A stretch of DNA of 64,000 nucleotides from Hyphomicrobiales bacterium (lineage in GTDB: Bacteria; Pseudomonadota; Alphaproteobacteria; Rhizobiales; Rhizobiaceae): NCBI GenBank assembly GCA_900472295.1, contig UCIA01000002.1, positions 248,001 through 312,000 of the forward strand. The letters run 5' to 3'. Position numbers and translations under genes: made by a program. The notes beneath the pieces were generated by a model. That model was not told the origin of the DNA, did no database searches, and worked only from the letters and a program-made list of their open reading frames with translations. Positions 47,917-57,260 of this stretch are shown piece after piece. Each line of letters opens with the position of its first letter. The stretch's first letter is position 1.

Positions 47917-48753
47917 CTATTCCGCTAGCAATGTCCGCGTCAGCGGATGTGTCGGATCGGCAAGCCCGTCGACGATGCTGAAATGATGCCGGTCCGGCTC
48001 GACCACCGTGCTGGTCATGGCGCCGAGACCAGTCCAGATGTTGGCGAGCAACGCATTCTGGCGCAGGAACTCCGCCCGCTCGCCGCCGCCGGCCCAGCAG
48101 GTGATGCGTGTGCCCTCCATCGGGCGCAGCAGCGCCGGGCTTTCGGCCAATGCTTCCGCTTCATCGATGGCCAGTGTCGCGTTCATGGCGGTGCGCATGA
48201 TCGGCCGCAGGTCATGGACTCCGGAGATCGAGACGACATTGCGCACGCGGCCGGCCGCATCGGCGGCCAGAGGGCTCGTCGTGGTCACCATCCTCGACGC
48301 GAGATGGCCGCCCGCGGAATGCCCGGTCAGCATCACGGGACCGCCGACCATCGTCGCCGCCTTGCCGATCGCCGCAGCGATTTCCCTGACGATGCCGGAA
48401 ATGCGTATGTCGGGACAAAGCGTGTAAGTCGGCATTGCCACGGCAAAGCCGCTGGCGACCGCGCCATTGGCCAGATGCGACCAGGGGTTCTTGTCGAACG
48501 CCTTCCAGTAGCCGCCATGGATGAAGACGACGAGCCCTTTGGGCATGGCGTCGGGAAGGAACAGATCGAGCCGGTTGCGCGGGCTGTCGCCATAGGCAAT
48601 GTCGAGCTTGGCCCGGCCCGCCGCCGACAGGGTGTCGCGAAAAGCCTGTGCAGGCGCGTCCCACGCGGCCGGCCAGCGACTGCTGCCGGCGATGTTGTCG
48701 CCATTGGCGTAGGCATCGTCCCAATCGGCAACACGATGTTCGAGCATCTGCAC
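47917..48753 (-). CDS. alpha/beta hydrolase, probable arylformamidase (kynurenine formamidase)
   Basis: Protein of 278 aa with the oxyanion HGGYW motif, typical of eukaryotic-type arylformamidases and esterases, near 79-83, and nucleophile Ser in GHSAGGH (near 146). A late Asp and His (EPDRHHFSIVDGL) complete the triad. Neighbouring genes for tryptophan dioxygenase, kynureninase and aminobenzoate-CoA ligase make hydrolysis of N-formylkynurenine to kynurenine plus formate the best guess. It is divergent from the ligase gene. It is not the metal-dependent KynB family, so no symbol is given. Confidence 0.75.
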   Translation of the reverse strand: MQMLEHRVADWDDAYANGDNIAGSSRWPAAWDAPAQAFRDTLSAAGRAKLDIAYGDSPRNRLDLFLPDAMPKGLVVFIHGGYWKAFDKNPWSHLANGAVASGFAVAMPTYTLCPDIRISGIVREIAAAIGKAATMVGGPVMLTGHSAGGHLASRMVTTTSPLAADAAGRVRNVVSISGVHDLRPIMRTAMNATLAIDEAEALAESPALLRPMEGTRITCWAGGGERAEFLRQNALLANIWTGLGAMTSTVVEPDRHHFSIVDGLADPTHPLTRTLLAE

Positions 48754-48913
48754 CCCTCCCGGATGGCTTCATTTCAGTCGACAGGAATGGCCGCCGAACA
48801 GGACGGCGTCAATGCTACGACCAAAAACATTTTAGGCTTGAAACAAATTTCGACTGGTGCGATCCTGTGACTTGTTCAGCCATGGGCGTGAGGCAGACAG
48901 GGGCAGCCGCAAA

Positions 48914-50539
48914 ATGCTTGGGCCATCAGCGCATATCGACACATTCACGCGCGACCACCTGCCGCCGTCGGATCAATGGCCGGAGTTTTTGCTCGACGGC
49001 TTCCATTATCCCGACCACATAAACGCCGGCGTCGAATTGACCGACAGGCTGGTCGAAAAGGGTTTTGGCGATCACACCGCGCTGATCGGCAATGGCCGCC
49101 GCCGCACCTACAAGGAACTGTCCGACTGGACCAACAGGCTCGCCCATGCGCTGGTCGAGAACTATGGCGTCAAGCCGGGCAACCGGGTGCTGATCCGCTC
49201 GGCCAACAACCCGGCCATGGTCGCCTGCTGGCTGGCCGCCACCAAGGTTGGCGCGGTGGTCGTCAACACCATGCCGATGTTGCGTGCCGGCGAACTCGCC
49301 AAGATTGTCGACAAGGCGGAAATAACGATCGCACTTTGCGATACAAGGCTGATGGACGAGATGACCGCCTGCGCCAAGGGCAGTGCCTATCTCAAGCAGG
49401 TCATCGGCTTCGACGGTACCGCCAACCATGACGCCGAACTCGATCGCGCCGCCCTCGACAAGCCGGTCACCTTCACCGCCGTCAACACCGGCCGCGACGA
49501 TGTCGCCCTGCTCGGCTTCACCTCCGGCACGACAGGCGTGCCGAAGGCGACGATGCATTTCCACCGGGACCTGCTGATCATTGCCGACGCCTATGCCCGC
49601 GAAATCCTCGAGGTGACGCCGGACGACATCTTTGTCGGCTCCCCGCCCCTCGCCTTTACCTTTGGCCTTGGCGGGCTTGCCATCTTTCCCCTGCGCTTTG
49701 GCGCTGCAGCGACGCTGCTGGAACAAGCGACGCCGCCCAATATGATCCTCATCATCGAGACCTACAAAGCGACCATTTCCTTCACCGCGCCTACTGCCTA
49801 TCGCGCCATGCTCAAGGCTATGGACGAAGGTGCTGACCTGTCCTCGCTGCGCGTCGCGGTTTCGGCCGGCGAGACGCTGCCGGCGCCTGTGTTCGAGGAA
49901 TGGACGCAGAAGACCGGCAAGCCGATCCTCGACGGTATCGGCGCCACCGAGATGCTGCATATCTTCATCTCCAACCGCTTCGACGACATGAAGCCGGCCT
50001 CCACCGGCAAGGCCGTCGGCGGCTATCAGGCACGCATCGTCGATGACGAGATGCGGGAGCTTCCGCGCGGCTTTACTGGCCGGCTGGCGGTGCGCGGCCC
50101 GACCGGCTGCCGCTACATGGCCGATGCCAGGCAGAAGGAATACGTCCGCGATGGCTGGAACCTCACCGGCGACACTTTCACCCAGGACGAGGACGGCTTC
50201 TTCCACTTCGCCGCGCGCTCCGACGACATGATCGTCAGCGCCGGCTACAACATCGCCGGTCCCGAAGTCGAAGCGGCGCTGCTTTCGCATCCCGACGTCG
50301 CCGAATGCGCGGTGACCGGAGCCGAGGACCGCGAGCGCGGCCAGATCGTCGAGGCGCATATCGTGCTGGTGCAAGGTGTTTCGCCGGACGCATTGACCGT
50401 CAAACGCCTGCAGGATCACGTCAAGGCAACGATCGCGCCGTACAAATATCCGCGTTCGGTGAAGTTCATCGACGCCTTGCCCAAGACCCAGACCGGCAAA
50501 ATCCAGCGCTTCCGGCTGCGCGCGGAGAAGAGCAATTGA
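48914..50539 (+). CDS. 2-aminobenzoate-CoA ligase
   Basis: Protein of 541 aa of the ANL superfamily, with the AMP loop [23 protein letters not shown], and the C-terminal Lys in [10 protein letters not shown]. Strong overall resemblance to anthranilate (2-aminobenzoate)-CoA ligases, which make anthraniloyl-CoA from anthranilate, ATP and CoA. ATG 48914 ([18 protein letters not shown]) gives the family start. It overlaps the kynA start codon TTG by three bases, so tryptophan cleavage and ligation are made together. No downstream monooxygenase/reductase for anthraniloyl-CoA is visible here. Confidence 0.85.
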   Translation: MLGPSAHIDTFTRDHLPPSDQWPEFLLDGFHYPDHINAGVELTDRLVEKGFGDHTALIGNGRRRTYKELSDWTNRLAHALVENYGVKPGNRVLIRSANNPAMVACWLAATKVGAVVVNTMPMLRAGELAKIVDKAEITIALCDTRLMDEMTACAKGSAYLKQVIGFDGTANHDAELDRAALDKPVTFTAVNTGRDDVALLGFTSGTTGVPKATMHFHRDLLIIADAYAREILEVTPDDIFVGSPPLAFTFGLGGLAIFPLRFGAAATLLEQATPPNMILIIETYKATISFTAPTAYRAMLKAMDEGADLSSLRVAVSAGETLPAPVFEEWTQKTGKPILDGIGATEMLHIFISNRFDDMKPASTGKAVGGYQARIVDDEMRELPRGFTGRLAVRGPTGCRYMADARQKEYVRDGWNLTGDTFTQDEDGFFHFAARSDDMIVSAGYNIAGPEVEAALLSHPDVAECAVTGAEDRERGQIVEAHIVLVQGVSPDALTVKRLQDHVKATIAPYKYPRSVKFIDALPKTQTGKIQRFRLRAEKSN

Positions 50540-51372
50540 GCCAGCCCTACGATCCGGCTTCCGATGGCGCGCAGATGTCGTTCAAGGAGCGCATGTCCTA
50601 CAGCGACTATCTGCACCTGGAGAAAGTGCTCGACGCGCAGGCGCCGCTGTCTTCGGCCCATGACGAGATGCTGTTCATCATCCAGCATCAGACATCGGAA
50701 TTGTGGATGAAGCTGGCTTTGCACGAGATCGGCGCCGCGATCGGCTCAATCCGCGCCGACCGCCTCGAACCGAGCTTCAAGATGCTGTCGCGCGTCGCGC
50801 GCATCTTCGAGCAGCTCAACAATGCCTGGGATGTGCTGCGCACGATGACGCCGAGCGAATACACCGAGTTTCGCGACGCGCTCGGCCAATCCTCGGGCTT
50901 CCAGTCCTGGCAATACCGCGCCATCGAGTTCATGGCCGGCAACCGCAACCTCGCCATGCTCGGCCCGCACAAGCACCAGCCCGATCTCACGGACAGGCTG
51001 GAGGCGATCCTGGCCACACCGTCGCTCTATGACGAGGCGCTGCTGCTGCTGGCCCGCAACGGCTTCGACATCGGCGCCGATGCCAGGCGCACCGACTGGC
51101 GCGAGACGCGCGGCGAGAACGAAGAGGTGCTGGTTGCCTGGCAAACCGTCTACCGCGACCCGCAGCGCTACTGGATGCTCTACGAACTGGCCGAGAAGCT
51201 GGTCGATTTCGAGGATTACTTCCGCCGCTGGCGTTTCAACCACGTCACCACGGTCGAGCGCATCATCGGTCTGAAGCGCGGCACCGGCGGCACCTCAGGC
51301 GCATCCTATCTCAAGAAGATGCTTGAGGTCGTGCTGTTTCCGGAGCTCTGGACGGTTCGCACCCGGCTCTAG
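50536..51372 (+). CDS. kynA: tryptophan 2,3-dioxygenase
   Basis: Protein of 278 aa, the usual TDO size, with [13 protein letters not shown] near 50, the [12 protein letters not shown] segment, and [16 protein letters not shown] at the end. It oxidises L-tryptophan to N-formylkynurenine with heme and O2. The frame has no ATG at the expected site; TTG 50536, embedded in the ligase stop (ATTGA), gives [11 protein letters not shown], the usual TDO N-terminus, while ATG 50575 would remove 13 residues. The TTG start is preferred. O2 dependence contrasts with the low-O2 island. Confidence 0.9.
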   Translation: MSQPYDPASDGAQMSFKERMSYSDYLHLEKVLDAQAPLSSAHDEMLFIIQHQTSELWMKLALHEIGAAIGSIRADRLEPSFKMLSRVARIFEQLNNAWDVLRTMTPSEYTEFRDALGQSSGFQSWQYRAIEFMAGNRNLAMLGPHKHQPDLTDRLEAILATPSLYDEALLLLARNGFDIGADARRTDWRETRGENEEVLVAWQTVYRDPQRYWMLYELAEKLVDFEDYFRRWRFNHVTTVERIIGLKRGTGGTSGASYLKKMLEVVLFPELWTVRTRL

Positions 51373-51381
51373 AGCATCTCA

Positions 51382-51471
51382 CCGTTTCACTGAAACGGCG
51401 AACCGCTCTATCTCTTTGTTTTTTAGCAATTTCCGGACGGAAAACCGCTCACACTTTTCCTGGAATTGCTC
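51382..51471. repeat. composite intergenic repeat after kynA (copy 1)
   Basis: Two modules. CCGTTTCA-C-TGAAACGG (51382-51398) is a hairpin followed by T-rich sequence that could end kynA. The second module, 51426-51471 (46 bp), reversed, matches 54635-54680 almost base for base (GAGCAATTCCAGGAAAAGTG ... CGGTTTTCCGTCCGG). Such modules are common between genes in Mesorhizobium and relatives. It lies between the convergent kynA and kynU genes. Confidence 0.75.
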
Positions 51472-51478
51472 TGGTTTC

Positions 51479-52726
51479 TCAGGTAACCGCGGTCTTCACC
51501 GCGAAGCGGGCGTCCTGCCAGGCGCCGGTGCGCAGAATATCCTCCAGCACGTCGACTGCCTGCCAGACATCGCCATAGCCGACATAGAGCGGCGTGAAGC
51601 CGAAACGGATGGTCGACGGCGCTCGGAAATCGCCGATCACGCCGCGCTCGATCAGCGCGCGCATCACCTGATAGCCATGCGGGTGGAGAAACGACACCTG
51701 GCTGCCGCGCTGGCTGCCGTCGCGAGGGCTTTCCAGTTCAAGCCCGTAGGCGGCGCATCTGGCTTCGACGAGCTGGATGAACAGGTCGGTCAGCGCGATG
51801 CTTTTTCTGCGCACCGCCGCCATGTCGACATCGTTCCAGATATCGAGCGCGCCCTTGAGCGCCCGCATCGACAGCACCGGCTGCGTTCCGCACAGGAACC
51901 GGCGGATGCCGCTGCCGACGGCAAAACCCTGCTCGAAGGCAAAGGGCCGCGCATGGCCCCACCAGCCGCTGAGCGGCTGGTGGACATCGCCATGGTGGCG
52001 CTCGGCGGCGTAGATGAAGGCCGGCGAGCCCGGGCCGCCATTGAGGTATTTGTAGGTGCAGCCGACGGCGAAATCGGCATTGGCGCGGTCGAGTTCGACC
52101 GGCAAGGCGCCGGCGGTGTGGCAGAGATCCCAGATGATCAGCGCGCCGGATTCATGCGCCTTGCGCGTCAGCGCCGCCATGTCGCGCAACTGGCCGGATT
52201 TGTAGTTGACGTGGTTGACCAGGATGACGGCAACGCTGTCGTCGATCAGCTCCTCGATTGCAGCCGCGTCGACGCCCTCCAGCCGCAGCCGCGTTCCCGG
52301 CCGGGTCGAGGCCACGCCTTCGGCCATGTAGAGGTCGGTGGGGAAACTGTCGCCCTCGGCAACGATGACCGACCGATCCGGCCGCATGCCGAGCGCTGCG
52401 TGCAACAGCTTGTAGATGTTGATCGAGGTTGTGTCGCAGACCACCGTCTGCCCGGCAGCCGCGCCGATCAACCGTCCGAGCTGATCGCCGAGTTCGACCG
52501 GCATGTTGAACCAGCCAGCGGTGTTCCAGGCGCGAATGAGATCCTGCGCCCATTCCTGCGTGGCGGCCTGCTGCAGTTGCCTGAAGACGGCTGGTGACGC
52601 GGCACCCAGCGAATTGCCGTCGAGATAGATCACGCCCTGCGGCAAGACAAAGTGTTCGCGCATGGACCGCAGCGGGTCGGCGGCATCCATCGCTTCGATT
52701 GCAGCGAGATCGGGTGTCATGCTCAT
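51479..52726 (-). CDS. kynU: kynureninase
   Basis: Protein of 415 aa, a PLP enzyme of the aminotransferase V fold. It has IYLDGNSLGA near the N-terminus, AGWFNMP, DLCHTAGALPVELD, and the PLP lysine in CTYKYLNGGPG. It cleaves kynurenine to anthranilate and alanine. ATG 52726, behind AGGGGG, is chosen; ATG 52720 is also possible, and the frame to 52813 runs into the promoter. It is divergent from the GntR regulator and convergent with kynA. Anthranilate made here can go to the ligase encoded next door or to trpD. Confidence 0.93.
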   Translation of the reverse strand: MSMTPDLAAIEAMDAADPLRSMREHFVLPQGVIYLDGNSLGAASPAVFRQLQQAATQEWAQDLIRAWNTAGWFNMPVELGDQLGRLIGAAAGQTVVCDTTSINIYKLLHAALGMRPDRSVIVAEGDSFPTDLYMAEGVASTRPGTRLRLEGVDAAAIEELIDDSVAVILVNHVNYKSGQLRDMAALTRKAHESGALIIWDLCHTAGALPVELDRANADFAVGCTYKYLNGGPGSPAFIYAAERHHGDVHQPLSGWWGHARPFAFEQGFAVGSGIRRFLCGTQPVLSMRALKGALDIWNDVDMAAVRRKSIALTDLFIQLVEARCAAYGLELESPRDGSQRGSQVSFLHPHGYQVMRALIERGVIGDFRAPSTIRFGFTPLYVGYGDVWQAVDVLEDILRTGAWQDARFAVKTAVT

Positions 52727-52815
52727 GATCCGGCGCCCCCTCCGTGGACATTCGGCGGAGCCTGCCCGCCCAAACATGCCGGCGATCTTGAGCGGTCGCC
52801 TTTGAGCTGTCAAAC

Positions 52816-52859
52816 ATTATATATAATTTACGCAATGAAAGGCTTTGATATATAATCAA
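52816..52859. promoter_or_regulatory. possible GntR operator pair
   Basis: The kynU/GntR intergenic region holds ATTATATATAAT (52816-52827, perfect palindrome) and TTGATATATAATCAA (52845-52859, nearly palindromic). Both share the core ATATATAAT, 29 bp apart centre to centre, and could bind the divergent FCD regulator. The match is visible; the role is inferred. Confidence 0.5.
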
Positions 52860-52887
52860 CACTGCGCAGCGTATTGAATGGGTCACG

Positions 52888-53661
52888 ATGCCTAGTGACG
52901 AGCAGTCATCGAAGACGGAAGCGGCCTATCGGCTGCTCAGGCGCGATATTCTTGCCACTCGCCTAGCGCCTGCCGCGCCGTTGAAGCTGAGCACGCTGCG
53001 CGACACCTATGGCATCGGCTGGACGCCGTTGCGCGAGGCGCTGTCGCGGCTGGAGGCCGAACGGCTGGTGACCGCCATCAGCAACCGTGGCTTTGCTGTC
53101 GCTCCCGTCTCTCGGGCCGAACTCGAGGATCTGACGCGGGCGCGGCTGGTGGTCGAACTGCCCTTGCTGGTGGAATCGATCGAGAAAGGCGACCGCCAGT
53201 GGGAAGACGCGGTCGTTGCCGCCCATTATCGCCTCTCACGGTGCGGGTCCGTTTTCGACGATCCCTCGGATGATGCCGTCGATGCCTGGTACGAGAAACA
53301 TGATGCCTTCCATGCGGCGCTGCTCAGTGCTGCGACATCCAGCTGGCTGCTGCGCTTCAATGCGACGATCTCCGACCAATTGCATCGCCACCATCGCTTC
53401 CTGGGCCTGACCCCGACGCTGCGCGCGGCCGCCGGCCGCAAGGATGGACACCGGAAGGCCATGGCCGCCCTGCGCGACGCTGTGGCGATCGAACACCACA
53501 CCGCACTGATGGAGGCAGCCCTTGATCGCGACACTGAGCGCGCGAGAACAATGATGACAGCTCACGTCGGCTACACGCTGCAGGTCTATTCCCAGAGTGA
53601 ACCGGGCGTGGATGCGGCGCAGCCCCATCCGAAAAGGAAGCGACGATCCGGCAAGGCGTGA
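52888..53661 (+). CDS. GntR-family regulator with FCD-type ligand domain
   Basis: Protein of 257 aa. N-terminal winged helix (about 10-75) with TLRDTYGIGWTPLREALSRLEAERLV and the wing NRGFAVAPVSR, then an all-helical FCD domain (about 85-230) with the metal-type residues of WYEKHDAFHAAL and HRHHRFL. FCD regulators usually repress and are relieved by a carboxylic acid or aromatic metabolite. It is divergent from kynU, so kynurenine, anthranilate or anthraniloyl-CoA are likely inducers. The C-terminal KRKRR tail is unusual and may be non-conserved. Confidence 0.85.
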   Translation: MPSDEQSSKTEAAYRLLRRDILATRLAPAAPLKLSTLRDTYGIGWTPLREALSRLEAERLVTAISNRGFAVAPVSRAELEDLTRARLVVELPLLVESIEKGDRQWEDAVVAAHYRLSRCGSVFDDPSDDAVDAWYEKHDAFHAALLSAATSSWLLRFNATISDQLHRHHRFLGLTPTLRAAAGRKDGHRKAMAALRDAVAIEHHTALMEAALDRDTERARTMMTAHVGYTLQVYSQSEPGVDAAQPHPKRKRRSGKA

Positions 53662-53803
53662 GTTGAGGCCGATGGCGCAGACCGTCGGCCCTTTGCCTCG
53701 TTTCACACCGTTGCCGAGAAACGAGCGCAGGCGCCATTTGCGGCACGCGGGACGTTATGCTGAACAAAACGTCAACACATTCATTAAACTTTAAATGGTT
53801 GCG

Positions 53804-53844
53804 GAACACAACTGGAACAGATAGTGTTTGTTCTGGGTTTGTTT
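53804..53844 (+). promoter_or_regulatory. LexA (SOS) boxes of lexA
   Basis: GAACACAACTGGAAC (53804-53818, GAAC-N7-GAAC) and GTTCTGGGTTTGTTT (53830-53844, GTTC-N7-GTTT, one mismatch from the repeat) match the alphaproteobacterial SOS box in both orientations. They lie 37-77 bp before the lexA ATG, implying autoregulation. Confidence 0.78.
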
Positions 53845-53880
53845 TTTCTGATTCTGGTTTCAGAACCCCTGGGGGCCGCG

Positions 53881-54636
53881 ATGCTGACGCGTAAACAACA
53901 TGAACTCCTGATGTTCATCCATGAACGCCTGAAGGAGAGCGGAATCCCGCCGTCTTTCGACGAAATGAAGGAGGCGCTCGACCTCGCTTCGAAGTCCGGC
54001 ATCCACCGCCTGATCACGGCACTTGAGGAACGCGGTTTCATTCGCCGGCTGCCGAACCGGGCGCGCGCGCTGGAAGTGCTGCGATTGCCGGACTCGATCG
54101 CACCCGGCCTCAATGCGGCGAAGAAGTTCTCGCCCAGCGTCATTCAGGGCAGTCTCGGCCAGGGCGGCCAAGGCGGAATGGGCCAAGGCGGTCTCGGCCG
54201 CCAGATCAAGCCGTCCTCTTCATCGCGTATGGCCGGCAACGACGACGCCGTTTCTGCAGTGTCGATCCCGGTAATGGGCCGCATCGCGGCCGGTGTGCCG
54301 ATCGACGCCATCCAGCATCAGACGCATTCGATCTCGGTGCCGCCCGACATGATCATGGGCGGCGAGCACTACGCGCTCGAGGTCAAGGGCGATTCGATGA
54401 TCGAGGCCGGCATTTTCGACGGCGATACGGTCATCATCCGCAATGCCGACACCGCTCAGCCTGGCGAGATCGTGGTGGCGCTGGTCGACGAGGAGGAAGC
54501 GACCCTGAAACGCTTCCGTCGCAAGGGCGCCTCGATCGCGCTGGAAGCCGCCAACCCGGCCTACGAGACCCGCATCTTCGGGCCGGATCGGGTCAAGGTG
54601 CAGGGCAAGCTGGTCGGACTGATCCGGCGTTACTGA
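53881..54636 (+). CDS. lexA: LexA repressor (SOS response)
   Basis: Protein of 251 aa starting [18 protein letters not shown], with a winged helix (about 1-65), a Gly/Gln-rich linker ([15 protein letters not shown]) and the S24 self-cleavage domain. The cleavage site is Ala137-Gly138 (RIAAGVP), and the catalytic dyad is Ser172 in GDSMIEAG and Lys210 in ATLKRF. RecA-stimulated self-cleavage lifts repression of DNA-repair genes. ATG 53881 gives the family start; the frame upstream to 53824 is leader. Two LexA boxes lie upstream; the 46-bp repeat begins at its stop. Confidence 0.95.
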   Translation: MLTRKQHELLMFIHERLKESGIPPSFDEMKEALDLASKSGIHRLITALEERGFIRRLPNRARALEVLRLPDSIAPGLNAAKKFSPSVIQGSLGQGGQGGMGQGGLGRQIKPSSSSRMAGNDDAVSAVSIPVMGRIAAGVPIDAIQHQTHSISVPPDMIMGGEHYALEVKGDSMIEAGIFDGDTVIIRNADTAQPGEIVVALVDEEEATLKRFRRKGASIALEAANPAYETRIFGPDRVKVQGKLVGLIRRY

Positions 54637-54680
54637 GCAATTCCAGGAAAAGTGCGCAGCGGTTTTCCGTCCGGAATTGC
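54635..54680. repeat. 46-bp intergenic repeat (copy 2, inverted)
   Basis: GAGCAATTCCAGGAAAAGTG followed by CGCAGCGGTTTTCCGTCCGGAATTGC; the reverse complement of 51426-51471 differs at only a few positions. It overlaps the lexA stop and lies between the convergent lexA and comEC genes. Confidence 0.75.
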
Positions 54681-54712
54681 GTGAAAGCAAAGGCAGTAGC
54701 GGTCAGCGACCG

Positions 54713-57169
54713 CTACTGAGCCGGCTTCTTCGGCGGCCTTTCCGACTGCTTGTAAGGCGGCAGGCCGCGTGCTTCGCGGGAGAAGCGGCGTTGCTCGTGC
54801 CAGGGACGATACGGCTTGTCGACAGCGAAGCGGATGGTTGGTGCTGCCGCTGCCGATTGCGGGTCGAAGAAGACGGCCGCACTGCCGTCGCGGGCAAGCT
54901 GCTTCTTTGTCACGACCAGCACCAGCGGGTCCCGGCACGGATTGTAGGCCGTGGCGTCGTCGATGACGATCAGGCTGGCGAAGGCGCAGGCCGGCCGCGC
55001 TGTCTTGCGGTCTTTCGCAAGCGCTACGATGGCGCCGGACGGGTGCCGCGCAATACAGAGATCACCGACGCAATAGAAGGGCGAGCCGGGCGGCAGATCG
55101 AGCGGATCGATGTCGAACCGGGTGTCTGTCGCCTCGAAGGTCTCGGGCTGAATGATGGTTTCGGCCCGCAGTGCCCGTTTCCAATTGTCGGTGGTGAATT
55201 CGTTGGAGCGTTCGCGGTTGAGGGCGAGCTCGCCGCCGCCGATCGGCACCGCCACCAGATGCGCATCCTCTGAAATGAGCACGTCAGGCGTACGCACCTG
55301 CGGCACTGTCAACAGGCCGGCCAGCGCGAAAGGCACGGCCGCGAGCCTCAGCCAGGTGGTGGCCATGGTGGCGATGACGAGGGCAACCGTCACCAGCAGC
55401 ACCGAGTGGATGGAAATCAGCCCGACGGCATCGACCGGCGAGCGCTCGGATATCCAGGCCGATATGGCGATCATCGCCGTCAGGCCCTTGCCCATGACAT
55501 AGAGGAACGGCCCATCGGCGCCGAACGGCATGGCCAGCGCGCTGAGCACGGCAAACGGCATGACCACCAGCGAAACGATCGGCATCACGGCGAGATTGGC
55601 GAGCAGGCTGAGCGGCGACACGCGCTGGAAATGCCAGATGGCAAACAGCAAAGTCGAACCGCCGGCGATGATCGAGGTCATCGCGAGGCCGCCCATGGCC
55701 AGCGCGAATTTTCGCGACAGGAAGCCGACGAACGAGCGCTTGGCCGGCGGCGGCCTTACTTTGTCGGCGCGGTAGTCGCCCCAACCGGCATAGGCGCCGA
55801 CAAGGGCGGCGGTGGCGGCAAACGACATCTGGAAACTCGGCCCAACCACCTCATGCGGCGACACCAGGATGACGGCGATGGCCGAGATCGCCAGATTGCG
55901 CATGGTGAGCGCGGCTCGGTCGAACAGCACCGCGACCAGCATCACCGCCAGCATGATGAAGCTGCGCTCGGCGGCGACCACGATGCCTGAAATGACGAGA
56001 TAGGCGGCGATGGAGACGAGTGCTGCCGCAGCCGCATATTTCTTCACCGGCCGGCGCGAGGAGAAATCGGGAAAAAGCGCAAAGGCGCCGCGCAGCAACC
56101 CCATGATGGTGCCGGCGACCAGTGCCATGTGCAGGCCGGAAATGGAGATGATGTGATAGATGCCGGTGCGCCGCATCGCCTCGTTGATCTCGTCCGGGAT
56201 ACCGGCGCGCACGCCAACCATCAGGGCCGCGGCAATCTCGCCTTCGGCGCCGCCGATCTTGTCCCTGATATGGTCGGCAATGTTTTCGCGCGCATTCTCG
56301 ATGGCCGATGACGCCCGTGCGGTCAGCGGCGGCGGCCCGTGCGAGGCAATGGTCTTCGGATTGCCTAGGAAAAAACCGCTGGCGCCGATGCCGGTGAAAT
56401 AGCTGTCGAAGGAGAAATCGTAGCTGTCAGGCCGCACCGGTCCGGTCGGCGGCAACAGCCTGGCATAACCGGTGATCAGGGAGCCGGCGGTCATGTCAGA
56501 GGGAACCGTGCGCGCTGAGACCCGGACCCGCTCCGGCGCGTAGCGCAGCTTGGGATAGGCGGTAGAGATAACGTCGATGGTCAGCCTGACGCGGCCGCTT
56601 TCCATCTGTTCGAGGCTGACGACGCGGCCGGTCAACCGTGTCTGGATCTCCGAGCCGAGCATCTGCGTTCCGGCGCGCCATGTCTCGACCTTGGCGGCGA
56701 CCACGCCTAGCGCGCACAGCATCGCGGCCATGAAACATAGATGCGTCCTCGGCCAGGACCGCGTGGCGAAAGCACAACATGCTGCCAGCACGACAATGGC
56801 AATTGGCTGGGCAAAGCCCGGCTCGCTGGCGAGCGAGAAGTAAAGGACAACGCCAGCCGCAAGGAAAACCGGCACCAGTAGGAAGGCGACGCCGCAGTCG
56901 AGCTCCGTGCCGGCGGCTACCGCCACGCTGCGGCGAATTGCGGGCCATGTCGAACGGCGCAGCAATGCGCGCAAAGGGGCGCCGGATCGGGGCGCAACGA
57001 CCGGCGCCAGCGTAGCGCCATCCGGCGACAAAGGCAGGCTGCCTGGGTGCGGCTCAGGCAACGCAACGGGCAGCGGCTCGGCATAGGGAACATCGGCAAA
57101 CAGCGACCGCTCGCTGACGCCTGTCTCAGCGTCCTCGCCTTGATCCGCACCCCGGCCACGTCCAGCCAT
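54713..57169 (-). CDS. comEC: ComEC/Rec2-family membrane protein
   Basis: Protein of 818 aa. A Pro-rich start (about 1-85), an N-terminal OB-like domain (about 150-260), then the competence domain with about nine membrane segments (about 320-620) carrying HIISISGLHMALVAG and GPSFQMSFAATAALVGAYA. The C-terminal 160 residues lack the HxHxDH metal motif of the metallo-beta-lactamase domain seen in many ComEC proteins. It is a candidate DNA-uptake channel; natural competence is not shown. Divergent from gltX, whose start is 97 bp away, and convergent with lexA. Confidence 0.85.
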   Translation of the reverse strand: MAGRGRGADQGEDAETGVSERSLFADVPYAEPLPVALPEPHPGSLPLSPDGATLAPVVAPRSGAPLRALLRRSTWPAIRRSVAVAAGTELDCGVAFLLVPVFLAAGVVLYFSLASEPGFAQPIAIVVLAACCAFATRSWPRTHLCFMAAMLCALGVVAAKVETWRAGTQMLGSEIQTRLTGRVVSLEQMESGRVRLTIDVISTAYPKLRYAPERVRVSARTVPSDMTAGSLITGYARLLPPTGPVRPDSYDFSFDSYFTGIGASGFFLGNPKTIASHGPPPLTARASSAIENARENIADHIRDKIGGAEGEIAAALMVGVRAGIPDEINEAMRRTGIYHIISISGLHMALVAGTIMGLLRGAFALFPDFSSRRPVKKYAAAAALVSIAAYLVISGIVVAAERSFIMLAVMLVAVLFDRAALTMRNLAISAIAVILVSPHEVVGPSFQMSFAATAALVGAYAGWGDYRADKVRPPPAKRSFVGFLSRKFALAMGGLAMTSIIAGGSTLLFAIWHFQRVSPLSLLANLAVMPIVSLVVMPFAVLSALAMPFGADGPFLYVMGKGLTAMIAISAWISERSPVDAVGLISIHSVLLVTVALVIATMATTWLRLAAVPFALAGLLTVPQVRTPDVLISEDAHLVAVPIGGGELALNRERSNEFTTDNWKRALRAETIIQPETFEATDTRFDIDPLDLPPGSPFYCVGDLCIARHPSGAIVALAKDRKTARPACAFASLIVIDDATAYNPCRDPLVLVVTKKQLARDGSAAVFFDPQSAAAAPTIRFAVDKPYRPWHEQRRFSREARGLPPYKQSERPPKKPAQ

Positions 57170-57260
57170 CGGGTCTGCCCCTTGCGCCCCAGACCTCCTA
57201 TGCTACATGAACGCGCAAAGCGCGAAAGTCCGCGCCACCATCTCATGAATTTGCCCGAGA

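Noticed and set aside
48926-50419. 497-codon minus-strand frame over the aminobenzoate-CoA ligase
   Set aside because: Codon-bias shadow; the plus strand encodes a complete ANL ligase.
52845-52859. TTGAT-ATATA-ATCAA as an eleventh FNR/FixK box
   Set aside because: The spacer is five bases, not four, and the site shares its core with the palindrome at 52816, so a GntR operator is more likely.
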